From a virus, in the IMG/VR virus record IMGVR_UViG_3300024262_000199, positions 1-27,206 of that record: 27,206 nucleotides of DNA; one strand, given 5' to 3'. This document shows positions 6,252-12,876 of the stretch, piece by piece (within the stretch, counting starts at the first letter, position 1; every line of letters starts with the position of its first letter). Below the pieces are notes generated by a model. That model was not told the origin of the DNA. It made no database searches and worked only from the letters and a program-made list of their open reading frames with translations. Both the position numbers and the translations under genes were made by a program.

Positions 6252-8651
6252 ATGGCAGATTACACTCAATCATCAATAGAGGCAAAAGTAAAAGAGAACC
6301 CATTTCCGGTAGAATCTCTTGACTCAAAAGAGAAATCAGAAGATGGCTATGGTAAAAAAATAGCTAAGTTTATATACTATAGAGGAATAGCTAGAGATAT
6401 ATCTACAAACAGAAGAACTATAGCTATAGAGAATAGAGATTATGCTAACAATAGAAATGATATAAATAAGTATAAGCCGTTATTAGATGCTGATTTAGAT
6501 AACAATGGAGATACGTCTTATATGACTATTGACTGGAGTAATCAACATCCAGGAAAGAAGTTTGCTGATACAGTAATTGGGGACATGATTAATCAAGATC
6601 ATAAAATCCAATTCAACGCTATTGATAAAAACTCTAAAGCCAAAGTATCTAAAGTTAGAGATGATTTTTATGGTAAAATTGTAAGACAAAGAGATATTCA
6701 AGAAATGGAAGCTGCTTCAGGATTAGTAGTTGAGGATAGAGGAGACTTTGTTCCAACATCTAAAGAAGAAGTTGATATTTATATGGATATGAATTTCAAG
6801 CAAGCTATAGAGATAGGAATGGAGAGTATTGTTGATTTTGAATTATATAATAATGCTTGGGATAAAAAATTAAAGAAAAGAGTTTGTAGAGATTTTGTAG
6901 AGAATAATATTGGATCAGTAAGATTAGGTTTTGATAGAAATAATCAAATCTATTTAAGATATGTAGATGCTCCTGTAGATTTATATACATCATATACAGA
7001 TGAACCTGATTATGATGATGTAGAATACGAAGCAGAGAGAAGATTTATGTCTATTCGTGAACTTAAAAGAAAAGACTTAAATAATAAGATTACTCAAGAG
7101 CAATGGTTTAAAATTGCTAAGTCAGCATCAAATAAGAATGGTAATGGAGCATGGAAGTTTGGAGATTCTTATTCAACTTATGCTTCTAGTGAGTATGGAG
7201 ATTATTCTTTTGATGATTATAGATTTATAGTTTTAGATTTTATCTATTACACAATAGATAGACTTACATACGCTGAAAAGCAAGATAAGTATGGTAATAA
7301 CCATTTAGAGAAAAAAGCTGCTGGATTTGAATTAAAAGAAGGTTCTAAATACAAGGATATTGTAAGTACTGAAATGGAGATGTCTTATGAAGGGTTTTAT
7401 GTAGTAGATTCAGATATTATTGTTGGTTACGGAAAAAGCAAGAACATAATGAGACCTCAAACTGAGGCAGGGCTTACCCCAAGACTTTTACACAGATACA
7501 TTATATTTCAACCAAACCTTAGAGGAGGAACTAGTAAATCTATAATTGAGGTTATGAAGCCTAATTTAGATACTATACAACTACTTATTTTAAAGAAAAG
7601 ACACTTAATAGCAGAGATGAATCCTTCTGGTGTTGCTGTAGATGTTACAGGAATTACAGATGTAATGGCAGCATTAAAGGAAACTGACCCTATGAAGATT
7701 ATAAAACTCTATAAACAAAAGGGTATCTTATTCTTTAGTAGGACTGATGTTAATGGAGACCCTGCAAATGGGTTACCAATACAAGAGATTAATAATCCAT
7801 TCGCTGAAAACCTTATAGCTTTAGACCAATCTATAATGGCTGAAGTTGAGCAAATAAGACAAAATACAGGAATTAACGATGTAAGAGATGGTAGTTCACC
7901 AGATAAAGATGCGTTAGTCGGTATTGAAAAAATGAGATTACTTGCTAGTAACAATACTACTAGAGAATTATATCAAGGTTATTTAGATGGTGTATTAGCT
8001 CCAATAGGTGCTGTTATGGCAAGAATGATTCAATATAAAGTTGAATACGGTAATGGATTAAAGGAGTATGATAATATAATTGGTGAACTAGGAGCTAAAG
8101 CTGTAGAGTTTGCTAAAGATATTACAATGACTCAATTAGGGATTAAGATTGAGGCACTTCCTACAGATGAGCAAGTACAAACATTACTTGATATGCTTAA
8201 CATATCATTACAACAAGGAGAAATCAGACCAGAGGACGTTCTTGAGATTAAGAGAATGATGAATATTAAGAAAGCAGAGAGACTTCTTATTTACAGAAGA
8301 AAACAATATGCTGAACAAAAAATGTTAGAGTTCCAACAAAAAGAACAGATAACAGCAGAAAGAGAATCGTCAAGTGCTATGGCAGCAGCAGAAGCTCAGA
8401 AAGTTAAAGATGAATCTAAACGTGTTAATGAAGAGCAAAAACTTCAAACAGAATATACGTTAAAGATGCAGTTAAGTGATAGAGATACTGAAAATAAAAT
8501 CAAGCAGATAAATCAAGAAGGACATTGGAAAGAAGTTCTTTTGGAAAAACAAATAAAAGAAGGAGGAGAATCTAAAGAAGGAATTGACAAACCTAAGATA
8601 CTTCAAGATCCATTTGGTGCTACACAAAGAACTGCTGATGTTACTCCTTAA
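6252..8651 (+). CDS. Portal protein
   Basis: The 799-residue protein forms the dodecameric ring at one capsid vertex through which DNA is packaged and ejected. Evidence is its place right after TerL, its size (crAss-like portals are near 800 residues) and its layout: an N-terminal region of mixed helices; a portal-like central part ending in RQNTGINDVRDG and DALVGIEKMRLLASNNTTRELYQGYL (about 534-580), which resembles the region before the wing and barrel helices in other portals; and a long charged helical C-terminus (about 676-775, rich in Gln, Glu and Lys) likely to form a coiled coil or barrel. The 3' end overlaps a reverse-strand regulator by 11 bp. The call is strong from order and pattern, although no short signature motif proves it. 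Confidence 0.88.
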   Translation: MADYTQSSIEAKVKENPFPVESLDSKEKSEDGYGKKIAKFIYYRGIARDISTNRRTIAIENRDYANNRNDINKYKPLLDADLDNNGDTSYMTIDWSNQHPGKKFADTVIGDMINQDHKIQFNAIDKNSKAKVSKVRDDFYGKIVRQRDIQEMEAASGLVVEDRGDFVPTSKEEVDIYMDMNFKQAIEIGMESIVDFELYNNAWDKKLKKRVCRDFVENNIGSVRLGFDRNNQIYLRYVDAPVDLYTSYTDEPDYDDVEYEAERRFMSIRELKRKDLNNKITQEQWFKIAKSASNKNGNGAWKFGDSYSTYASSEYGDYSFDDYRFIVLDFIYYTIDRLTYAEKQDKYGNNHLEKKAAGFELKEGSKYKDIVSTEMEMSYEGFYVVDSDIIVGYGKSKNIMRPQTEAGLTPRLLHRYIIFQPNLRGGTSKSIIEVMKPNLDTIQLLILKKRHLIAEMNPSGVAVDVTGITDVMAALKETDPMKIIKLYKQKGILFFSRTDVNGDPANGLPIQEINNPFAENLIALDQSIMAEVEQIRQNTGINDVRDGSSPDKDALVGIEKMRLLASNNTTRELYQGYLDGVLAPIGAVMARMIQYKVEYGNGLKEYDNIIGELGAKAVEFAKDITMTQLGIKIEALPTDEQVQTLLDMLNISLQQGEIRPEDVLEIKRMMNIKKAERLLIYRRKQYAEQKMLEFQQKEQITAERESSSAMAAAEAQKVKDESKRVNEEQKLQTEYTLKMQLSDRDTENKIKQINQEGHWKEVLLEKQIKEGGESKEGIDKPKILQDPFGATQRTADVTP

Positions 8652-8865
8652 TAACTAAGGAGTCAATAGTTACTTTAAAATATTCAGATACTTTAAGGAG
8701 AGTTAATACACCAGGATTATAGGTGTAGTCATTTTCCATTCTACTAACTGCCTCATAACAAAGATCCACTTCTTTAGCTAAATCATTAGTTAATAATAAT
8801 GTTCCGTCTTCTTTAATAGAGTTCAATCTAAGGGTTCTAATTTTCTTACAATTTATCTTTGGCAT
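8641..8865 (-). CDS. XRE-family helix-turn-helix regulator
   Basis: This 74-residue protein is a single XRE/Cro-C1 type DNA-binding domain. It has an N-terminal helix (CKKIRTLRL, 6-13), helix 2 (LTNDLAKEVD, 25-34), a recognition helix region (CYEAVSRMEND, 36-46) and the closing helices (LTLLKVSEYFKVTIDSLV, 54-71) usual for the family. It is the only reverse-strand gene in the window, sits between the portal and scaffold genes and ends 11 bp inside the portal 3' end. Its control region is shared head to head with the scaffold gene and holds overlapping palindromes (8872-8894) close to its expected transcription start, which suggests autorepression and possibly control of the divergent late unit. 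Targets are not shown by the sequence. Confidence 0.85.
   Translation of the reverse strand: MPKINCKKIRTLRLNSIKEDGTLLLTNDLAKEVDLCYEAVSRMENDYTYNPGVLTLLKVSEYFKVTIDSLVIKE
8643..8663. other. Perfect hairpin across two convergent stop codons
   Basis: ACTCCTTA (8643-8650) and TAAGGAGT (8656-8663) form an 8-bp perfect stem with a 5-base loop. It spans the portal stop (8649-8651) and abuts the XRE stop (8641-8643). There is no T-tract on either strand, so at most it is a weak bidirectional terminator or transcript end stabiliser. Confidence 0.55.
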
Positions 8866-8871
8866 AATGGA

Positions 8872-8894
8872 TTAAGTTATTACTTAACAGTAAT
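8872..8894. promoter_or_regulatory. Overlapping palindromes, candidate XRE operator
   Basis: Two inverted repeats of the same geometry overlap: TTAAGT-N4-ACTTAA at 8872-8887 and ATTACT-N4-AGTAAT at 8879-8894. They lie between the reverse-strand -7 box (8896-8903) and the XRE start codon (8865), near the expected transcription start, a typical site for autorepression by a dimeric XRE protein. Confidence 0.55.
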
Positions 8895-8895
8895 G

Positions 8896-8903
8896 CAAAT
8901 ATA
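8896..8903 (-). promoter_or_regulatory. Probable -7 box of the XRE gene
   Basis: Read on the reverse strand this is TATATTTG, an exact TAnnTTTG match, 30 bases before the XRE start codon. No -33 TTTG is seen at the standard distance. Confidence 0.5.
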
Positions 8904-8908
8904 TTGTA

Positions 8909-8916
8909 TTCCTTTG
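8909..8916 (+). promoter_or_regulatory. Possible -7 box TTCCTTTG for the scaffold-capsid unit
   Basis: TTCCTTTG matches TAnnTTTG at all but one fixed position and lies 36 bases before the ATG at 8953, back to back with the reverse-strand box at 8896-8903. Confidence 0.4.
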
Positions 8917-8925
8917 TAATAATAA

Positions 8926-8948
8926 AATTATATTAAACTAAATTTAAG
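8926..8948 (+). repeat. Shared 5' leader element, copy 2
   Basis: Matches 3598-3620 at 22 of 23 positions (one T/C change) and again ends 4 bases before the ATG. A looser relative (TTAAATTAAATTA) stands before the gene at 11672. Confidence 0.6.
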
Positions 8949-8952
8949 AAAA

Positions 8953-10146
8953 ATGGGAGCAGATGACTTCAAAATGAAAGCAGGCTTTGAGCCTCTTGAA
9001 AAATTAGGACCTAACGGAGAAGATTTACCTAAAGAGACAGATGCTGCAGATGCAGACATTAACCAAGAAGAAAAACCAACGGATGAAATACCAGAGGTTA
9101 AAGAGGAGGTAAAGGAAGAGGGAGAAGAGGTTAAAGCAGAAGAAAATCAGGAAGAAAAACCTGAAACAGAAATAGAAGAAGAAAAACCAACGGATGAGAT
9201 TCCGGAAGTAAAAGAAGAAAAAAGTTCTTTGAATAAAATATCTGAGTTAACAGAAAGTCAATTTGAAAGTGAGGAAGATTTATACGAAGCGTATAAAAAT
9301 CTAAACAGCAAAATTGAAGGAAAAACTTTAATGGAGTCAATTAATGCTCAAGTACAAGAGAAGTATGGTGATGAGAATTTAACCTTTACTGATTTAGTAC
9401 TTGTAAAAAGCATTGATTATGATTCAATGAATGAACTTGATTTAATTGAGAGTCATTTAGAGTTTGAAGACCCAGATATTACAGAAAAGGAAATTAAAGC
9501 CACAATGTATGACTATGAGTTAATGAAAAAGTCAGAGGCTGAAATATCGGAAATGATTGAGAATGATGAAATCACTCAACAAGATTATGACCGTATTCAA
9601 GCTAAAACTATTTCAAGAGCTAGAGTCGCAAAGAAAGCTTTAACAGAATATCAAGCATCTATTAATTTAGATGAATTTGAGATCCATACACCAGGTACAC
9701 CTAGTGTCAATGCAGCACCTCAAAAAACAGAAGCTGAAATTCAGCAAGAACTAGCAGATTATAATGCAGTTATTGATGGTTTAGAAGAAGTTAAATTAAG
9801 TGTTGGTACAAAGGAATCTCCTTTTGAGTTTGAAATAAAAGTTAGTGATGATGACCGAAATGGTATCAAGAACTTTTGTGAAGCTAAAGATGGGAAGAGT
9901 TTCGTTGACAGAAGATGGATGGGTGAGGACGGCAAAGTAAATATGGAAGTTTTGTCAAAAGACATTTATAAAATTGAAAACTACGACAGAGATGTTGCAG
10001 TAGCCTTTACGCAAGGGAAATCCGAAGGAGTAAAAGGAGCAATAAAAGAAAATGACAATATCGAATTGAGAGATAAAGGAGGTTCGCTTCAAGATGTCTC
10101 ATTAGGTAAAAACATCCATGCTGCTGTAGCCAAAAAAATAAATTAA
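8953..10146 (+). CDS. Putative scaffolding / capsid assembly protein
   Basis: A 397-residue acidic protein immediately before the major capsid gene (27-bp gap), where scaffolding proteins usually lie. Residues 25-95 are a low-complexity Glu/Lys/Pro stretch in which EEKPTDEIPEVKEE occurs twice (39-52 and 76-89). The rest is largely helical and charged (ELTESQFESEEDLYEAYKNL, DYELMKKSEAEISEMIEND), and the C-terminus is basic (GKNIHAAVAKKIN), a feature scaffold proteins use to contact coat protein. No protease motif is visible, so I favour a scaffold over a maturation protease. The function is inferred from position and composition; the family itself is not recognised. Confidence 0.6.
   Translation: MGADDFKMKAGFEPLEKLGPNGEDLPKETDAADADINQEEKPTDEIPEVKEEVKEEGEEVKAEENQEEKPETEIEEEKPTDEIPEVKEEKSSLNKISELTESQFESEEDLYEAYKNLNSKIEGKTLMESINAQVQEKYGDENLTFTDLVLVKSIDYDSMNELDLIESHLEFEDPDITEKEIKATMYDYELMKKSEAEISEMIENDEITQQDYDRIQAKTISRARVAKKALTEYQASINLDEFEIHTPGTPSVNAAPQKTEAEIQQELADYNAVIDGLEEVKLSVGTKESPFEFEIKVSDDDRNGIKNFCEAKDGKSFVDRRWMGEDGKVNMEVLSKDIYKIENYDRDVAVAFTQGKSEGVKGAIKENDNIELRDKGGSLQDVSLGKNIHAAVAKKIN
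9067..9086 (+). repeat. In-frame repeat in scaffold gene, copy 1
   Basis: A 20-base string within the acidic region is repeated exactly at 9178-9197, 111 bp (37 codons) downstream. The similarity extends further at protein level (14 identical residues). Confidence 0.8.
9178..9197 (+). repeat. In-frame repeat in scaffold gene, copy 2
   Basis: Exact second copy of 9067-9086. The flanking codons have diverged at synonymous positions (for example ata/att, cca/ccg), so the duplication is older than the one at 26726. Confidence 0.8.
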
Positions 10147-10173
10147 CAGTATTAATTAAAAAAATTAAAAGTC

Positions 10174-11586
10174 ATGGGACTAGCTTACAACACAGGGGCC
10201 TTAAATTCGGCAACTAACCACAACTTCGTATCGTACTACGAAGCACATGAACCAGATATTCAAGAAGAATTGGTTCAAAGATATATGAACACTATTATAG
10301 GGTTCTTAGATTTTACGGATGCTAAAAAAGCAACCAACGCAGCAGAGTTCTCTCGTTTTGAGAAAGATAGAATTATGCCAAAAATTAAAGCTACTTCAGC
10401 AGGAGCAGGAGCAGGAGCACAAGCAACATTTACTGTAGCAGCAGCTTCTAAAGTTGCAATACCATCAGCAGCACCTTATGATACTTCAGCTACACCAGAT
10501 GGTTTAACAATGCCAATCAGATTAAATGATTTAATTATGATTAAGCCTGCATCAGGAGTTGTTTCATCAGGAAGTTACATTAAATGTATCGTTGATTCGG
10601 TAACTAACAATACTCAATTTAAAGCTACACCAATTAAAACTGGAGAATCAGTTCCAGCAATCGGTACTGCTGATGAGATAGTTATTTATGGTAATGCTCA
10701 TGGTGAGGGTTCTGTATTTAATGCTCCAATGAGTACTACAGCTACTAAATTTACTGAGAAGCTACAAATAATCAAACATAGATTAAGAGTAACTGGTACT
10801 GAAGGATTAGTTAAAGAATGGTATAAAGATACTAGTGGTAACAAAAGATTCCAAGTTAAAGGAGAAGGTGATTCATACGCACAATTCTTAAACTGGATGG
10901 ATATGAACTTGTTAGTAGGTGAAGAATTAACTAACACTACTGTTGCAAGTGCATTTCAAGCTACTGGAACTCCAATCGCTTTAACAAGAGGTCTTTTACA
11001 CGCTATCTTAGATGCTGGTAACGTATTGAACTATTCGTCTATTTCAGGATTATTAATCGCTGATATGTACGATTACAATATTATTATCGATGCTAACAAA
11101 GCTCAAAAGAAAAATCTTTGGATGGTAGGTATTGCTTTAGATCAACAAATGGATGTTGAATTAGGTGATAGATTTAAAGATGGAGCAATTAGCTATGGTA
11201 GCTTTACAATGGAACAAGAAAAAGCAGTAAACTTAGCTTTCCAAAAAGCTAGAATCGGTGTTTATGAGTACGACAAAAGATGTATGGAAGCATTTAACGA
11301 TGTTCAAACTCTTGGTGCTGATGGATTCGGTTACAAGTACGAAGGATTTACTGTGCCTGCAGGAGCTACTAAAATTGCTGGTGGTTCTGAAAAAGGAATG
11401 ATGGCTGCATCTTTAAGAAAAAGATACTTAGCTGGAGAAGGTAAATCAAGAGAGATGGTAATTAAGTATTACGATGGTGTATCTACTGGAGATGACGGAG
11501 ACGACATCGAAGAAGTAAGATATATGGCTCACGTTGCTTTAGAAGCACAAGCTTTAAACCAATTTGGTTACATGAAGCGAGTATAA
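10174..11586 (+). CDS. Major capsid protein
   Basis: The 470-residue protein is assigned as the HK97-fold coat subunit. It follows the scaffold-like gene, is followed at once by a strong terminator (11599-11637) as expected of a very abundant product, and has about the size of crAss-like coat proteins. The N-terminus (GLAYNTGALNSATNHNFVSYYEAHEPDIQEELVQRYMNT) looks like the N-arm and first helix. Residues about 75-180 carry an Ala/Gly/Thr-rich inserted domain. The C-terminal half has long mixed helices and strands (NWMDMNLLVGEELTNTT, VALEAQALNQFGY). Codon choice is regular and Ala/Gly-rich like other late genes here. It is the probable client of the GroES-like proteins encoded at the left end. 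Fold assignment is inference from order and shape. Confidence 0.83.
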   Translation: MGLAYNTGALNSATNHNFVSYYEAHEPDIQEELVQRYMNTIIGFLDFTDAKKATNAAEFSRFEKDRIMPKIKATSAGAGAGAQATFTVAAASKVAIPSAAPYDTSATPDGLTMPIRLNDLIMIKPASGVVSSGSYIKCIVDSVTNNTQFKATPIKTGESVPAIGTADEIVIYGNAHGEGSVFNAPMSTTATKFTEKLQIIKHRLRVTGTEGLVKEWYKDTSGNKRFQVKGEGDSYAQFLNWMDMNLLVGEELTNTTVASAFQATGTPIALTRGLLHAILDAGNVLNYSSISGLLIADMYDYNIIIDANKAQKKNLWMVGIALDQQMDVELGDRFKDGAISYGSFTMEQEKAVNLAFQKARIGVYEYDKRCMEAFNDVQTLGADGFGYKYEGFTVPAGATKIAGGSEKGMMAASLRKRYLAGEGKSREMVIKYYDGVSTGDDGDDIEEVRYMAHVALEAQALNQFGYMKRV

Positions 11587-11598
11587 TCTACTCAACTA

Positions 11599-11637
11599 AA
11601 AACAAGAGGAGACTATCCATTCTCCTCTTGTTTTCTT
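11599..11637 (+). terminator. Intrinsic terminator after the capsid gene
   Basis: A 14-bp stem (11599-11612 with 11621-11634, core CAAGAGGAGA/TCTCCTCTTG), an 8-base loop, and TTTTCTTT running through the end. It separates the scaffold-capsid unit from the next gene. Confidence 0.88.
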
Positions 11638-11671
11638 TATTAAATAAAAATTAAATTAAATTATACAATAA

Positions 11672-12784
11672 ATGGAAACAACAGCTATCGCTAGACCTAG
11701 CATTAGAAAATATAATGATCTAGGTAAAACTGAAATAATGTTTCAGTTATCAAAACAACCGGGACAATCTTTCCCTTTTTATCCTCCAACAGAAACTATT
11801 CCTGCTCAATCAGAAGTACTTTTTATTCCTGAAAAGTTAGATTCAAAAGGTCAGCCTACAGGAGAAGGAGATATGGATAAAGCAACAAACAGATTGATTG
11901 CTTATTTACCAGGAATGAGATCTATTTACGTAGATGAATGGTCTGATAAAGAAAAAGAAAATCTTAAAAAATTACAGTCAATTAAATTCATTAATGGATT
12001 TAAGACTGTCTCAACTAGAGAAAAAACACTTTTAGAATATTTAAGAACTGCTGGATATAACCAAGCAAATAATGACACTAGAATTGGTTCAACAACTATT
12101 TATAGAGAAGTTAGTTACGAAGATGAAGCTAAAAAAGCTAATAAATCTGAAGATGAGATAATTACAGCTAAAAACTTTGTAATAAATAATCCTATTGATG
12201 AAGTAAGAGCTTATGCTGAAGTTTTATGTAAAACACAAGCAGAAGTTGAAGAAGTTAGAACAGCAGGGGAACATACTGTAAGGTATAAATTAAAAGAATT
12301 GGCTAGAACTAATCCTGAGTTATTCATTAAAGGGTTATCTGATCCAGCAATGAAAAATAAATTATTTATTGTTAGAGCGTTACAAAGAGATATTATTGGA
12401 ATAGATGATAAGGAAACTGAAATGTTCTGGACAACAAATGATGAAGTATTTATTCAAGCACCATCAGGAATGAATGTAATTTCTTATTTTGCTGATTTAT
12501 CAAGTAAAAATGATAAGTATGGTAAAATGGTTGAATCTATCAAGGAGTTATTAAATGAAGAGCCTAAGAAAGAGAAATCTGATTGGGTTGCTGTATTTAT
12601 AGAAAATGCTATTGAAAAAGGAGCTATAATCACTTCTGGTAATTGGCATTTAATTCCAGGTGAAACAGAAGATGATGAACCTATCCTAAAATATAATGGT
12701 ATCAATAAATTAAGAGATGCTATTAAAGGAAGTAAGGACAACATCATGGAGATTGTAAATAACAAAATGGAGGATGCTGAATAA
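11672..12784 (+). CDS. Conserved-looking hypothetical virion-module protein
   Basis: The 370-residue protein lies between two terminators directly after the capsid gene. The N-terminal part (about 1-80) is strand-rich with a Pro-rich stretch (FPFYPPTETIPAQSEVLFIPEK). The rest is mostly helical and charged (SDKEKENLKKLQSIKFING, DEVRAYAEVLCKTQAEVEEV, SMNEL-type Glu/Lys patches near the end). No enzyme motif, Cys cluster or membrane segment is visible. Proteins of this kind are found next to the capsid gene in crAss-like phages, so a head-associated role (inner capsid or head completion) is plausible, but I cannot name the family. I see no clear promoter; the A+T leader before the ATG loosely resembles the shared leader element. 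Confidence 0.65.
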   Translation: METTAIARPSIRKYNDLGKTEIMFQLSKQPGQSFPFYPPTETIPAQSEVLFIPEKLDSKGQPTGEGDMDKATNRLIAYLPGMRSIYVDEWSDKEKENLKKLQSIKFINGFKTVSTREKTLLEYLRTAGYNQANNDTRIGSTTIYREVSYEDEAKKANKSEDEIITAKNFVINNPIDEVRAYAEVLCKTQAEVEEVRTAGEHTVRYKLKELARTNPELFIKGLSDPAMKNKLFIVRALQRDIIGIDDKETEMFWTTNDEVFIQAPSGMNVISYFADLSSKNDKYGKMVESIKELLNEEPKKEKSDWVAVFIENAIEKGAIITSGNWHLIPGETEDDEPILKYNGINKLRDAIKGSKDNIMEIVNNKMEDAE

Positions 12785-12813
12785 TCAGTAAACATTCATA
12801 AAATAAAATAATT

Positions 12814-12843
12814 AAGGGTACTATATTGATAGTACCCTTTTTT
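12814..12843 (+). terminator. Intrinsic terminator
   Basis: An 11-bp stem (12814-12824 with 12829-12839, core GGGTACTAT/ATAGTACCC), loop ATTG, and a run of six T at 12838-12843. It closes the 370-residue protein gene, and a new promoter follows at once. Confidence 0.9.
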
Positions 12844-12846
12844 GTG

Positions 12847-12854
12847 TATCTTTG
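12847..12854 (+). promoter_or_regulatory. Bacteroidota -7 promoter box TATCTTTG
   Basis: An exact TATCTTTG lies 22 bases before the ATG at 12877, right behind a terminator. It probably starts the long fibre-ring-tail transcription unit, in which genes overlap or lie within 12 bp up to about 25344. ATTG at 12825-12828 is a possible weak -33 element. Confidence 0.65.
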
Positions 12855-12876
12855 TTTCAATATTTAAGAAAATAAG

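Noticed and set aside
8641-8865. The XRE gene as proof of a temperate prophage
   Set aside because: No integrase, excisionase, attachment site or host flank is visible; a single small regulator is not enough.
9067-9215. Short repeats in the scaffold gene as a CRISPR-like or minisatellite array
   Set aside because: Only two copies, in frame and coding for the acidic region; no regular spacers.
12484-12795. A 103-codon reverse-strand open frame at the end of the 370-residue protein gene
   Set aside because: Fully antisense to a supported gene, Ser/Leu/Ile-rich, no start signals.
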